Positions 40,552-50,763 of a stretch of 64,000 nucleotides of DNA are shown one piece after another. Origin of the DNA: an uncultured Amylibacter sp. (lineage in GTDB: Bacteria; Pseudomonadota; Alphaproteobacteria; Rhodobacterales; Rhodobacteraceae); NCBI GenBank assembly GCA_905181935.1, contig CAJIZV010000002.1, positions 310,001-374,000 on the forward strand, given 5' to 3'. Position 1 is the stretch's first letter. Each line of letters opens with the position of its first letter. The notes beneath the pieces were generated by a model. That model saw nothing but the letters and a program-made list of their open reading frames with translations. It ran no database searches and was not told the DNA's origin. Position numbers and translations under genes: made by a program.

Positions 40552-40601
40552 AAGTTTTGCTTATCTTGGGCAATAAAAAGGCGCAACCCCTGCCCTTAAA
40601 T

Positions 40602-41111
40602 TCATCCTAAAATAATTGAGTAATAAGAGCTGAAAAAACTTATAAAAAGTATAATTAACAATCCAAAAAATTGTTTTTGATTCTTGCATTTAAGGTATGC
40701 TTTACATAAATCATTTCCTGATAGTTTTTTTGTTTTGATTTTAGACGCTAATCTAAGTGTTGAGATATATGAATAATACAATAAAATTAGCAAAAAAGTG
40801 CTTGCTTGCATGAACTCATAAGAAAACCAAAAACCCAGTGTTGCAGAAGCGGACAATAAAAACATCCCAATTGATATTATCCATAAACCAAATTCATCAA
40901 TATATTCAGTACGTCGCCGCGAATTAATCAAAATAATTGTTTCAATATCAATTAATGCTGTTCCACCTGATAATTGCGCTTTTTGTATTTGATTGATAGT
41001 AACTCCAAAAGTAAAATTAATTATTTTAACCCAAATAATAGAAACTAGCACCCAAAACCAAACGTTATTAAAGCTATTTGCATTAAGAAACTTAATTAAT
41101 TCAAAATCCAT
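40602..41111 (-). CDS. Integral membrane protein of unknown function
   Basis: 169 residues with about four hydrophobic segments (near residues 16-36, 73-92, 97-115 and 147-166). The layout resembles Rhodobacterales proteins sometimes labelled component of SufBCD complex: an N-terminal NVWFWVLVSIIW segment, a central INSRRRTEYIDEFG stretch and LGFWFSYEF. That label has no functional support that I know of. It lies alone between mfd and hemB and is divergent from hemB. Confidence 0.7.
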   Translation of the reverse strand: MDFELIKFLNANSFNNVWFWVLVSIIWVKIINFTFGVTINQIQKAQLSGGTALIDIETIILINSRRRTEYIDEFGLWIISIGMFLLSASATLGFWFSYEFMQASTFLLILLYYSYISTLRLASKIKTKKLSGNDLCKAYLKCKNQKQFFGLLIILFISFFSSYYSIILG

Positions 41112-41222
41112 TTTTATATTCCTATGCTAATAATTAGCCACTTATAATTTTTAGTATTTGTTTTCACTTGAACTTCCATGCAAAGTTAGGTCAATCGATA
41201 ATAAAACAAAATAGAGATTTTT

Positions 41223-42227
41223 ATGACTTACCAATCAGCACCGTTTCCAATGTCCCGTCCACGTCGCCTTCGACAGACTGATTGGATGAGAAGAATGGTT
41301 TCAGAAACAATGATAAATCCTGATGATTTTATTTATCCTATGTTTATCTGTGAAGGAACAAAAATATCTGATCCAATACAATCTATGCCTGGAGTAAATC
41401 GTTTAAGTATTGATATGGCTATAGAAATGGCAAATCATGCTGCAAATGTTGGTATTCCTGCAATTGCGTTATTTCCTTATACGGAAAAAAATCTAAAAAA
41501 CTCTGAATGTACTGAAGCATTTAATCCTAATAATTTAGTAAATCGCGCAACCAAAGCAATTAAAGCTGCAGTTCCAGATATTGGTATAATGTTAGATGTT
41601 GCACTAGATCCATATAATTCTGATGGACATGATGGTATTGTTCGTAATGGCGAAATCATAAATGATGAAACGCTATTAGCACTTGAAAAACAAGCTTTAG
41701 TACAAGCAGAAGCAGGTGCCAATATTTTAGGCCCTTCAGATATGATGGATGGTAGAATTGGCATTATTCGCCAAGCTTTAGAAAATAACGATTTTCAAAA
41801 TATTACTATTATGGCCTATTCAGCAAAGTTTTCTTCATCATTTTATGGCCCTTTTCGTGATGCAGTTGGTGCATCAGGCGCTCTTAAAGGAGATAAAAAA
41901 ACATATCAATTAGATCCAGCTAATTCAAACGAAGCCATAAGAATGATTGAACGTGATATCTCAGAAGGCGCTGATATGGTTATGGTAAAGCCTGGAATAC
42001 CATATTTAGATATATGCCAACGAATTTGCAAAGATATAAATGTGCCATGCTTTGCATATCAGGTATCTGGTGAATATGCTATGATTGAAGCTGCGGCACA
42101 AAATGGTTGGATAGATAGAAATCAAGTGGTTGCAGAATCTTTACTTGCATTTAAGAGAGCTGGATGTACGGGAATTTTAACCTATTATGGAATTCACATG
42201 GCTGAAATATTAGATAGTCCAATATAA
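41223..42227 (+). CDS. hemB: Delta-aminolevulinic acid dehydratase HemB
   Basis: Condenses two 5-aminolevulinate molecules into porphobilinogen for heme and related tetrapyrroles. The two active-site lysines are in IMAYSAKFSSSFYGPFRDA and MVMVKPGIPYLD. The metal site is the aspartate-rich type (DVALDPYNSDGHDGIV), lacking the zinc cysteine triplet, as in many alphaproteobacteria. 334 residues. Confidence 0.97.
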   Translation: MTYQSAPFPMSRPRRLRQTDWMRRMVSETMINPDDFIYPMFICEGTKISDPIQSMPGVNRLSIDMAIEMANHAANVGIPAIALFPYTEKNLKNSECTEAFNPNNLVNRATKAIKAAVPDIGIMLDVALDPYNSDGHDGIVRNGEIINDETLLALEKQALVQAEAGANILGPSDMMDGRIGIIRQALENNDFQNITIMAYSAKFSSSFYGPFRDAVGASGALKGDKKTYQLDPANSNEAIRMIERDISEGADMVMVKPGIPYLDICQRICKDINVPCFAYQVSGEYAMIEAAAQNGWIDRNQVVAESLLAFKRAGCTGILTYYGIHMAEILDSPI

Positions 42228-42336
42228 AAAAAATATAAATCCTCTAAGTATAGGTGACACTGAATCCTGTTTCCTCTATAACTCTATTGAAAGTTTACCA
42301 CAGAGTAGACAAATTGCAGTTTTACAGGAGTTTAAA

Positions 42337-42894
42337 ATGAAGAATTCATCACGTAGACAATTTATTGTTGCATCTAGCGCCGGCCTTGCTTTTTCAACTC
42401 TTGGCGCACCAGCCAATTCAGCTAGTCGCAGTAGAATTGATAGCCGTATTGATCTTGCAATGAAAAAATTAGCTAATTTAGGGCCAAATTTCTCTAAATT
42501 AATTGATAGTTCAGCAGGCATATTAATGATGCCAAGGATACGTCGTGGTGGTGTTGGCATTGGCACTTCATATGGCGAAGGAGCATTATTAATTGGGCGC
42601 GCACCTGTAGAATACTACTCTGTAGCTTCTGCATCTTTTGGATTACAATTTGGAATACAGCGATATTCATCAGCTATGTTTTTCACCTCAGAAAATAGTT
42701 TAAGTAGTTTCAGGCGGAATGATGGATGGACCCTAGGAGCTGATCTAGGTTATACCATGATTGATCAAGGTGAAGTAATTGACATAGATAGTAACACCTA
42801 CTCAGATGATGTTTACGGCGTTATATTTGGACAAGAAGGTTTGCATTTTGGGGTAACCCTTGAAGGATCAAAATATTCACGAATTATCCGTTAA
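42337..42894 (+). CDS. SYLF/Ysc84-domain lipid-binding protein, probably exported by Tat
   Basis: The N-terminus has a twin-arginine-like start (SSRRQFIVASSAGLAFS) with a hydrophobic stretch and a likely cleavage near residues 25-30. The remainder is a SYLF (Ysc84) domain: AGILMMPRIRRGGVGIGTSYGEG, then FGLQFGIQRYSSAMFFT. These domains bind phosphoinositide-like lipids in eukaryotes; the bacterial role is unclear. 185 residues. A good SD (CAGGAG) precedes the ATG. It converges on rpe with one base between the genes. Confidence 0.87.
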   Translation: MKNSSRRQFIVASSAGLAFSTLGAPANSASRSRIDSRIDLAMKKLANLGPNFSKLIDSSAGILMMPRIRRGGVGIGTSYGEGALLIGRAPVEYYSVASASFGLQFGIQRYSSAMFFTSENSLSSFRRNDGWTLGADLGYTMIDQGEVIDIDSNTYSDDVYGVIFGQEGLHFGVTLEGSKYSRIIR

Positions 42895-42895
42895 A

Positions 42896-43579
42896 TTAAA
42901 TGCAAGAATTTCTAATTTCTAATATATTACTTTCATAATGTTCGCGTGAACCACCTTTGAATACTGCAGAACCAGCTACTAAGACATTAGCGCCAGCATT
43001 TAGGCACAATGGAGCCGTTTTGGGGTCGACACCTCCGTCGACCTCAAGCCATATAGGTCGATCTCCTATCATTTCTCGTGCGGCTGCAATTTTATCTAAC
43101 ATTGAATATGTAAATTTTTGCCCACCAAAACCTGGATTTATTGTCATAATCAAAATCAAATCAATTTTATCCAAACAATATTCTATAACAGATAGTGGAG
43201 TAGTTATATTTAAAGCTACCCCGGCCTTACAACCATAACTCCTAATAGCTTGCAATGAGCGGTCCAGATGTGGTCCAGATTCTGCATGTATTGTTATTAT
43301 ATCAGAGCCTGCTTTAGCAAAGGCTTCTAAATATGGATCAGCTGGAGAAATCATTAAATGTACATCCATAATTGTTTTTATATACGGACGAATTGCAGCA
43401 ACTACATTTGGGCCAATTGTTAAATTTGGGACAAAGTGCCCATCCATTGGATCAACATGTATCCAATCCGCTCCAGCGGCTTCTACTTGTGTTATTTCCT
43501 GTCCAAGAATTGCAAAATCAGCAGACAGAATCGATGGCGCAATAACTAATGGCCGATCATGAGTAAAAATTAATTCCAT
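42896..43579 (-). CDS. rpe: Ribulose-phosphate 3-epimerase
   Basis: Interconverts ribulose 5-phosphate and xylulose 5-phosphate in the pentose phosphate pathway. TIM-barrel motifs are intact: PSILSADFA near the N-terminus, [28 protein letters not shown] and WLEVDGGV. 227 residues. It is divergent from the penicillin acylase-type gene; no other pentose phosphate or Calvin cycle gene is nearby. Confidence 0.97.
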   Translation of the reverse strand: MELIFTHDRPLVIAPSILSADFAILGQEITQVEAAGADWIHVDPMDGHFVPNLTIGPNVVAAIRPYIKTIMDVHLMISPADPYLEAFAKAGSDIITIHAESGPHLDRSLQAIRSYGCKAGVALNITTPLSVIEYCLDKIDLILIMTINPGFGGQKFTYSMLDKIAAAREMIGDRPIWLEVDGGVDPKTAPLCLNAGANVLVAGSAVFKGGSREHYESNILEIRNSCI

Positions 43580-43700
43580 AGAAATCCCTTATTTTAAAAA
43601 ATTAAATTTATTTTAGATAGCAAAGCCTTATCAGTCCAGCTCCATTTAAGTTGCCACATTTCAATACGCCTGATAAATATATCAAAAATGGATTACATAC

Positions 43701-46163
43701 ATGAAACTTACTTTTCAATGGTTATTGAGACTTTTAATAACTTTAATTACCATTGCATTGTTAAGTATTTTTTTAATGTATTATTTTTCATTACGTTCTA
43801 TTCCAAATTATAATAAAGAATATGAAGTTAATAATATAATTAAAGACATAGAGATCGTGCGCGATAGTAAAGGCGTACCTCACATATTTCCTAACTCAGA
43901 TAATGATGCATATTTTGGCCTTGGGTTTGTTCATGCTCAGGATCGCTTATGGCAAATGACATTGATGCGTAGAGCGGCTCAAGGCCGCTTATCTGAAATA
44001 TTTGGTAAAGAAACAATAAAATCTGATGAGTATATTCGTCGTTTAGATATTTATAATATTTCAAAAAATTCAGTGATACATCAATCACCTAAGGCTATTG
44101 ATGCATTAAACTCATATTCAGAGGGAGTTAATGCTTGGTTGAAAATTCTCCAATCTCAAGCATTAGGTCGTGGTGCACCAGAGTTTTTCTTATTCAAACC
44201 AGAAATTTCACCATGGGTACCAGCTGATAGTTTAGCAATTCTTAAACTTATGGCGGTGCGGTCAAGTTATCATTTGAAATCAGATATATTGCGTGCTCGC
44301 ACATCTTTGACTATTGGAAATGACCGGATGATGGATATTTTACCTGATGATCCCACACAAGGATCAATCTTGACGCCTGATTATAGTGATTTGTTTCAAA
44401 TCCCCAAAAATTCAATATCTGAATTAACAAGATTGCACGAATTAAACAGTTTAGGAAAACCAAGCTCCATTCCAGCATCCAATATATGGGCTGCGCATTC
44501 AAAAAGAACTTCAGCAAAAGCTAGTTTGTTGGCTGCTGATCCGCATAACTCATTATCGGCACCGAGTTATTGGATGCTCGCACGCCTTGAATTATCAAGT
44601 GGTGGAGTGATTGGAGCTTCAATCCCTGGTCTACCATTAATCATATCAGGCAGATCAAAAGATTTAGCTTGGGGTTTTTCAGCAAGTAATGCAGATGATT
44701 CTGATATTTATATCGAACAATTAAATCCAAATAATAAAGACGAATACAGAGTAGAGAATACATTCGTTCCATTTAAAACTAAAAAGGTATTATTAAAGAT
44801 TAAAGATGCTCCAAGTAAAACTTTAGAGTTACAATGGACAAGAAATGGAGTTGTATTACCCGGTTCTGCTTTTGGCTTAAGTCAAATTACTCCGCGTGAT
44901 CACATTGCAAGTATAAAATTTACAGCTACAAATAAAAATGATAAATCATTTAGTGCATTATTGAACTTAATGTCTGAAAACAGTGTAACTTCAGCACAGT
45001 CCCAATTTATAAATTATATAGCACCAGTATATAACATGGTAATTGCTGACTCTAAAAATATTGCGTTACAAATTATTGGACGTTTACCACACAGAAAAAA
45101 AAGCCATTTAGGTGAAGGCCGTATACCAGCTCAAGGCTGGCTTAATAGTAACCAATGGCAGGGGTTTTTTTCTTATGATAAAAATCCAAGTACATATAAT
45201 CCAATCAGTGGTATAGTAGCTAATACAAACAACAAAACTACGAATAAACCTTTCCCAAATCACATAGCACACAGGTGGAGCGATAACTTTAGAATAAAAC
45301 GACTTTCACAGTTAATGAGTTCACGCCAGATACATACTCGAGATAGCTTTATGGAAGCTCAACTTGATACAGTTTCAATTGCAGCAAGAACTGTTTTACC
45401 ACTCATAGCAAAAGAACTTTGGTTCACTGAAACGTATGTAGATAATAATGATCAAAATGATTTACGAAAAAAGGCGCTTCAATTATTAGCAAATTGGAAT
45501 GGTGATATGAATGAACATCAGCCGGAACCTTTGATATATGCTTCTTGGATACGAAACTTTCAAAATTTTTTGATACGCGATGAACTTGGGCCACTCTCAC
45601 AAGAGTTCCTAGAAATTAATCCAATTTTTTTAGAACGTGTTATGAAAAATATAAATGGAGCATCAATTTGGTGTAATATAAAAGCTTCTACAACAATAGA
45701 AACTTGCACCGATATTGCAATACAATCATTGGATGCAGCACTATTAGAATTGTCAATAAAGTATGGAAAAAACCTGAAAAATTGGCAGTGGGGCGAGGCA
45801 CATATTGCAACTCATAAACATTTAGTTTTTGGTTCTATTCCTCTGGTTAATTGGATTTCAAACATTAAACAAAGGACATCTGGCGGTGACAATACTTTAA
45901 TGCGAGCAAAAAATCAAAACTTTGGCGATGAACCTTATGCTAATATTAATGCAGCAGGATTTAGAATGCTTATTGATTTCTCAGATTTAGAAAGCTCTTT
46001 ATATATAATATCTACTGGCCAGTCTGGGCACCCACTATCGCGTCATTACGACGATTTAGCACAATTATGGCGGCGTGGTGAATACATACCAATGGTACTT
46101 GATCCAAAGCTAGCGCGTGCAGGTTCAATTGGAGTGTTGAATATAAAACAGATGAAAAATTAA
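43701..46163 (+). CDS. Penicillin-acylase-family N-terminal nucleophile amidase
   Basis: Periplasmic Ntn-hydrolase precursor, 820 residues, in family range. It begins with a membrane/signal segment (about residues 8-30), then the alpha chain (VRDSKGVPHIF, GFVHAQDRLWQM). The expected autocatalytic junction is at S260 in IPASNIWAAH, where the usual GSN is ASN. The beta chain carries LLAADPHNSLSAPSYWMLARLEL and the late HYDDLAQLWRRGEY. Substrates of such enzymes include acyl-homoserine lactones and beta-lactam side chains; none can be assigned. It converges on hflX with a four-base overlap. Confidence 0.9.
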   Translation: MKLTFQWLLRLLITLITIALLSIFLMYYFSLRSIPNYNKEYEVNNIIKDIEIVRDSKGVPHIFPNSDNDAYFGLGFVHAQDRLWQMTLMRRAAQGRLSEIFGKETIKSDEYIRRLDIYNISKNSVIHQSPKAIDALNSYSEGVNAWLKILQSQALGRGAPEFFLFKPEISPWVPADSLAILKLMAVRSSYHLKSDILRARTSLTIGNDRMMDILPDDPTQGSILTPDYSDLFQIPKNSISELTRLHELNSLGKPSSIPASNIWAAHSKRTSAKASLLAADPHNSLSAPSYWMLARLELSSGGVIGASIPGLPLIISGRSKDLAWGFSASNADDSDIYIEQLNPNNKDEYRVENTFVPFKTKKVLLKIKDAPSKTLELQWTRNGVVLPGSAFGLSQITPRDHIASIKFTATNKNDKSFSALLNLMSENSVTSAQSQFINYIAPVYNMVIADSKNIALQIIGRLPHRKKSHLGEGRIPAQGWLNSNQWQGFFSYDKNPSTYNPISGIVANTNNKTTNKPFPNHIAHRWSDNFRIKRLSQLMSSRQIHTRDSFMEAQLDTVSIAARTVLPLIAKELWFTETYVDNNDQNDLRKKALQLLANWNGDMNEHQPEPLIYASWIRNFQNFLIRDELGPLSQEFLEINPIFLERVMKNINGASIWCNIKASTTIETCTDIAIQSLDAALLELSIKYGKNLKNWQWGEAHIATHKHLVFGSIPLVNWISNIKQRTSGGDNTLMRAKNQNFGDEPYANINAAGFRMLIDFSDLESSLYIISTGQSGHPLSRHYDDLAQLWRRGEYIPMVLDPKLARAGSIGVLNIKQMKN

Positions 46164-47416
46164 ATTTTTAAGAATTGTGCAGCTTGTTTAGATGTCCAAG
46201 TTACTGATAATTCAAGTGTGTTTAAATTTGTTATTTCCTTATTTACAACAGCTTGTTCATAAAGCCAAGCTCTCCTGCTACCCTCAGAGAAAGCTAATAT
46301 AATAATATCATTTATTGTAACTTCTTGCAGGCAAATTTCTATTTCGGCTAATAAATTTTTTAGTCCATAGCCTGTTACTGCGGAAACTGCTTGAACTTTA
46401 TCATGTCTTGAAGAGGTATTCTTAGCTCCAACCCAATCTTTATCAGATAATAAATCCGTTTTATTCCAGACTTCAATCATATCAGCTTTAGCGTGGCTAG
46501 TAATATTCAGATCATTTAAAATATCTTTCACGTCATCAGCTTGTGCTTGTGTCTCTTCGTGAGAGATATCTCGAACATGTAAAATCAAATTTGCATCTAA
46601 AACTTCCTCCAAGGTTGCTCTAAAAGCAGCAATAAGTTGTGTAGGAAGCTCAGATATAAATCCAACTGTATCCGAAAGGATTATTTTCTGCCCCGATGGC
46701 AATTCAACCTCTCTCATAGTAGGATCAAGTGTTGCAAATAACATGTCTTTAGCAAAAACATCTGCTCCAGTCATACGGTTAAATAAAGTTGATTTTCCAG
46801 CATTTGTATATCCAACTAGTGCAACAATTGGATACGGAATTTTTTTTCGGGCAGCTCTATGTAAACCACGAGTTTTTGCAACTTTTTCTAATTGTTTCTT
46901 CAAACGAACTATAGCATCATCAATTTGTCGACGATCACTTTCAATTTGAGTTTCTCCAGCACCACCAACAAAGCTCAAACCACCGCGTTGTCTCTCAAGG
47001 TGTGTCCAGGAACGAACTAAGCGTGAGCGCTGATAATTCAATGCGGCTAAATCTACTTGTAAAACGCCCTCACGCGTTTGAGCCCTATCTCCAAATATTT
47101 CTAAAATTAATCCTGTCCGATCTAAAACTTTTAAATCCCAGATTTTTTCTAAATTACGTTGCTGAACTGGTGTTAATGAACCATCAATCATTACTAGCCC
47201 AACATCTTCAGCTATAAATATTTGTTTGAGTTCTTCCATTTTACCGGACCCAAATAATGTTGCAGCATTTGGCTTTCTTATAGGGACTACAACGCTATGA
47301 AAAATTTCTACATCAAGTGCATTAACTAAAGATATGGCTTCCGCAAGTGAGTTTTTACTAGAGCGCCTTTTTATATTGTTTGCGATATCTGGGTGAATTA
47401 CACTAACACGCATCAT
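46160..47416 (-). CDS. hflX: Ribosome-associated GTPase HflX
   Basis: GTPase that splits stalled ribosomes under heat stress. N-terminal HflX domain, then a coiled linker with the GGAGETQIESDRR signature, and a GTPase domain with P-loop GYTNAGKSTLFNRM and DTVGFISELP. 418 residues. Its start codon directly follows the hfq stop (TAA then ATG), the classic hfq-hflX coupling. Confidence 0.97.
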   Translation of the reverse strand: MMRVSVIHPDIANNIKRRSSKNSLAEAISLVNALDVEIFHSVVVPIRKPNAATLFGSGKMEELKQIFIAEDVGLVMIDGSLTPVQQRNLEKIWDLKVLDRTGLILEIFGDRAQTREGVLQVDLAALNYQRSRLVRSWTHLERQRGGLSFVGGAGETQIESDRRQIDDAIVRLKKQLEKVAKTRGLHRAARKKIPYPIVALVGYTNAGKSTLFNRMTGADVFAKDMLFATLDPTMREVELPSGQKIILSDTVGFISELPTQLIAAFRATLEEVLDANLILHVRDISHEETQAQADDVKDILNDLNITSHAKADMIEVWNKTDLLSDKDWVGAKNTSSRHDKVQAVSAVTGYGLKNLLAEIEICLQEVTINDIIILAFSEGSRRAWLYEQAVVNKEITNLNTLELSVTWTSKQAAQFLKI

Positions 47417-47662
47417 TTATTCGGCTTGAACCTCTTCACCATCATATAAAACTACTGGTTGTGCTGGCATAATGGTTGAAATCGCATGTTTGTAAACTAA
47501 TTGCGATTGACCATCTCTACGCAACAAAACGCAAAAATTATCAAACCAACTAATATTTCCCTGAAGTTTAACACCGTTTATCAGAAAAATAGTCACCGAT
47601 ATCTTGGTTTTACGCACATGATTTAAAAAAGCGTCTTGTAAATTTCGATTATCAGCAGCCAT
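47417..47662 (-). CDS. hfq: RNA chaperone Hfq
   Basis: Hexameric Sm-like protein that helps small RNAs pair with mRNAs. Sm1 ([21 protein letters not shown]) and Sm2 ([10 protein letters not shown]) are both present; the usual QDAFLN start is DAFLNHVRK. 81 residues with only a short C-terminal tail, as in other alphaproteobacteria. The 134-base spacer to trkH contains a TTGACA on the minus strand and a TATACT further on, but their spacing (22) is too long for one promoter. Its presence is consistent with small RNAs acting in this genome. Confidence 0.97.
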   Translation of the reverse strand: MAADNRNLQDAFLNHVRKTKISVTIFLINGVKLQGNISWFDNFCVLLRRDGQSQLVYKHAISTIMPAQPVVLYDGEEVQAE

Positions 47663-47796
47663 CTTTTTAGCCCTTTGTTTTAATTATTCTTCTCCACTGA
47701 CGGGGAAGCTTTGTAATAAGTATACCAATAGAATATGATATAATGATGTCAATAACCTAAAGAAAAAGTAAAGTCTTATTTAAGTTTACTTAAAGA

Positions 47797-49305
47797 TTAT
47801 TTTTTCCAATAGTTAGGATTTAAAATAGCAATAATAGCTAGAGCTTCAAAACGACCTAGAACCATTGCTATACAAAAAATAAATTTTGCTGGCGAAGAAA
47901 TAGTTGAATAGTCTAGCGAACCATCCCCTGCGACATATATCAATGGGCCTACAGTAGATAAGCCTGAAATTGCTAAAATTAAACTATCTTCAAATTTAAT
48001 ACCTGTTAACGAAAAGCTTAGTACAATTAATGCAAGACTTACTAAAAACAACATAAAGAAAATCCATGCAGCATATGCACCTTCCCGACGAAAACCTCGT
48101 GCTTTATTGCCTGATCCAGCAACTGAGTGTGGATAACTAAGTCGAGTCATTTCCCTTATTCCATGTTTGTATAAGGCATAAACCCGTAATAGTTTAACTC
48201 CTCCAGCTGTAGTAGCTATTCCACCTCCCATAACAGATAGACCCATTAAAATAAGTCCTGAAGTTCCAAGGCCAGACCAAGACTGAGATGTTGCCCAATG
48301 ATTACTTTCAAAGCCTGTAGTCGTTAGAAAAGACATAACCATAAATATACCACCCCAAAGAGCAGAAAATGCAGCATAGCTATCTATATTTTCTGATAAT
48401 TCAATAGCTCCTGACCAATGTCTCATGAATAATAATAGGGGAATTAATGTAATGCAAATCAGCATTAAATTTACTTCTTTATCACGTTTTAAGAGACGAA
48501 ACCCACGTCCTTCAGCATCTTGCTGATACATGAATCGTGATATCGCAAAAATTAAAAATAACGCGATAATAATCTCACCAATAATACCAGAGTTAGCACC
48601 TTGAATACCATAAACGTTACTTATTCCACTTGTTGAAAAAGTACTCATGGCGTGAATCACAGCAACAAGCGGCCTATCACCACTAATAATTAGCATTATA
48701 CTCATGATTATAGTTAAACTTAAATATACGGGTATTATAGAAATTGAATAGGTAATCATTCGTGATCGTATGTCAGCTCGCTTTATGCGTGTTTCCATTG
48801 CTGAAGTATCAACTGAACGAGTGTAAACTTCAAAACCAGCTAAACCAGCAGGTTGAAAAATACCTAACGCTGCTATCAACATTAATAAACCTCCAGACCA
48901 ACCGACTATAGCACGCCACAAATGTAAAACATCAGGCAATCTATCGTTAGCAGAAAATAAGGATGCACCAGTAGTCGTAAAACATGAAAGCATTTCAAAA
49001 TAAGCATCAAATAAATTTATACTTGGTACAAGGTAATCAACAGGAATAGCCAAAAAAATAGGTAAAAATACAAAGCTACAAAATAGATCAAATATCCTAC
49101 TAACTATTTTTTGATTTAATGGTTGTGAAGAAAAAGCAATAGCAATTAATATGGTTAAAACTAAAAAGAAAGTACCATGGTAGAAAAATGTACGCGCAAA
49201 CCACCATTGTTCTAAACGTGCAGAGAAAAACACTGGTACATACATTAAAAAAGAATATGTACCTAATAAAATTACAAATAGAGGTTGATTTTTAAGCCAT
49301 TCCAT
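47797..49305 (-). CDS. trkH: Potassium uptake protein TrkH
   Basis: Ion-conducting membrane subunit of the Trk K+ system, about 10 membrane segments and four pseudo-repeated filter loops; one reads LSCFTTTGASLF and another TFSTSGISNVYG. 502 residues. The gene starts three bases after trkA, its cytoplasmic regulator, so both Trk parts are co-expressed with the ntr genes. Confidence 0.94.
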   Translation of the reverse strand: MEWLKNQPLFVILLGTYSFLMYVPVFFSARLEQWWFARTFFYHGTFFLVLTILIAIAFSSQPLNQKIVSRIFDLFCSFVFLPIFLAIPVDYLVPSINLFDAYFEMLSCFTTTGASLFSANDRLPDVLHLWRAIVGWSGGLLMLIAALGIFQPAGLAGFEVYTRSVDTSAMETRIKRADIRSRMITYSISIIPVYLSLTIIMSIMLIISGDRPLVAVIHAMSTFSTSGISNVYGIQGANSGIIGEIIIALFLIFAISRFMYQQDAEGRGFRLLKRDKEVNLMLICITLIPLLLFMRHWSGAIELSENIDSYAAFSALWGGIFMVMSFLTTTGFESNHWATSQSWSGLGTSGLILMGLSVMGGGIATTAGGVKLLRVYALYKHGIREMTRLSYPHSVAGSGNKARGFRREGAYAAWIFFMLFLVSLALIVLSFSLTGIKFEDSLILAISGLSTVGPLIYVAGDGSLDYSTISSPAKFIFCIAMVLGRFEALAIIAILNPNYWKK

Positions 49306-49308
49306 TTT

Positions 49309-50685
49309 TTAGGAAAAATCAATGTTAACTTGGAACAAACGTTCAACTTCCGATACATCATGGGAAAGTGTAAAAATAATCACAAAATCACCTTCTTCAA
49401 TTTTAGTATCACCTTCAGGTTTTAAAACTTTCCCACTTTTTTGAATGGCTCCTATAATTGATCCATTTGGCCATTCAACTTCTCTAATCTTCAAACCTAC
49501 AATTGGTGAGGTTGACATTACTTGAGCTTCTATTACCTCTGCTTCGGCATCTCCAATAGAATAAACTGCTTTTACGCGCCCATGGCGTACATGTCGTAAT
49601 ATAGATGATACTGTAGTAGCACGAGGGTTTACAGACGCATCAATATTTAAAGGTTTCAGTAATGTTGTAAGTGTTGGGTCGTTAATCAGTGCTACTACCA
49701 TCGGACATCCCAATGCTTTAGCTCGTGCGCAAGCCAATAGGTTTGTTTTATCATCGTCAGTCACTGCAAGAACAGCATCAGCTTTAGATATATTAGCTTC
49801 TTCAAGAATATCCATATCAAGTCCATCACCATGAAGAACTATTGTTCGTTCCAATTGATCAGCTATCCGTTCAGCACAGTCACGATTTGCTTCAATCACT
49901 TTGGTATGAATTTTAACTGAGTTGTTTTCCAACCCTTTGGCAACCATTAGTCCAACATTACCACCACCAATAATTATTACACGATCTTGTTTTTTATTAG
50001 TTTTACCAAATATTTCTAAACAGCGCTCTTTGTCTTCAGAATTTGTACATAAGTAAACTTGATCACCAACAGATAGTTGCTCTTGGCTATTAGGCACAAA
50101 TAAAATTCCATTTCGCCGAACCGCAACAACGGTTGACCTAAGTGTGTAGAATAATTCGGATAATTGTCGTAAAGAAGTATTTAAAACATTACACTCATCA
50201 GTCAAAGTTAAGCCTAATAATTCAGCTTTACCTTCCATAAAAGGTTCAGTGTCAAATGTTGCTGTAGATCGCAATTGACGAAGTGCTTGTATTGCAACCT
50301 CTTTTTCTGGAGAAATAACAACATCAATTGGTAAATGATCTCGTTGATATAAGTCAGAATAAATTGCATCAAGATACGATTGGCCACGTAAACGAGCAAT
50401 TTTACGGGGGATTTTAAAAACTGAGTGAGCAACTTGGCACGTCACCATGTTAACCTCATCAGAATAGGTTGCAGCAATGATCATATCAGTATCAGCAGCA
50501 CCAGCAGATGCCAGTACATCAGGATATGATGCATTACCAGCTATTCCATTTACATCTAATGTATCAGCAGCTCGTGCTACTAAGTCTGGATTGTTATCAA
50601 CTATTGTAACATCATTTTTTTCTGATGACAGATGTCTAGCTATTTGCCAACCAACCTGCCCTGCACCGCATATAATGACCTTCAT
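49309..50685 (-). CDS. trkA: Trk potassium system NAD-binding subunit TrkA
   Basis: Peripheral regulator of TrkH with two RCK modules. The first Rossmann motif is IICGAGQVGWQIA, the second VIIGGGNVGLMVA; each is followed by a TrkA-C domain. An upstream in-frame ATG at 50715 exists, but GGAGG lies shortly before the ATG at 50685, so that is the start (458 residues). It follows ntrX, as in many alphaproteobacterial ntr clusters. Confidence 0.96.
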   Translation of the reverse strand: MKVIICGAGQVGWQIARHLSSEKNDVTIVDNNPDLVARAADTLDVNGIAGNASYPDVLASAGAADTDMIIAATYSDEVNMVTCQVAHSVFKIPRKIARLRGQSYLDAIYSDLYQRDHLPIDVVISPEKEVAIQALRQLRSTATFDTEPFMEGKAELLGLTLTDECNVLNTSLRQLSELFYTLRSTVVAVRRNGILFVPNSQEQLSVGDQVYLCTNSEDKERCLEIFGKTNKKQDRVIIIGGGNVGLMVAKGLENNSVKIHTKVIEANRDCAERIADQLERTIVLHGDGLDMDILEEANISKADAVLAVTDDDKTNLLACARAKALGCPMVVALINDPTLTTLLKPLNIDASVNPRATTVSSILRHVRHGRVKAVYSIGDAEAEVIEAQVMSTSPIVGLKIREVEWPNGSIIGAIQKSGKVLKPEGDTKIEEGDFVIIFTLSHDVSEVERLFQVNIDFS

Positions 50686-50763
50686 GTATGGCCTCCATTT
50701 AGGAAATAATCCCACAATTTGGCCAGTCTTGTCAAAATAAATGTATGGACAGGCATTGTGAAC

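Noticed and set aside
47663..47796. Clean hfq promoter
   Set aside because: TTGACA and TATACT are present on the minus strand but 22 bases apart, too far for one promoter; not listed as a feature.
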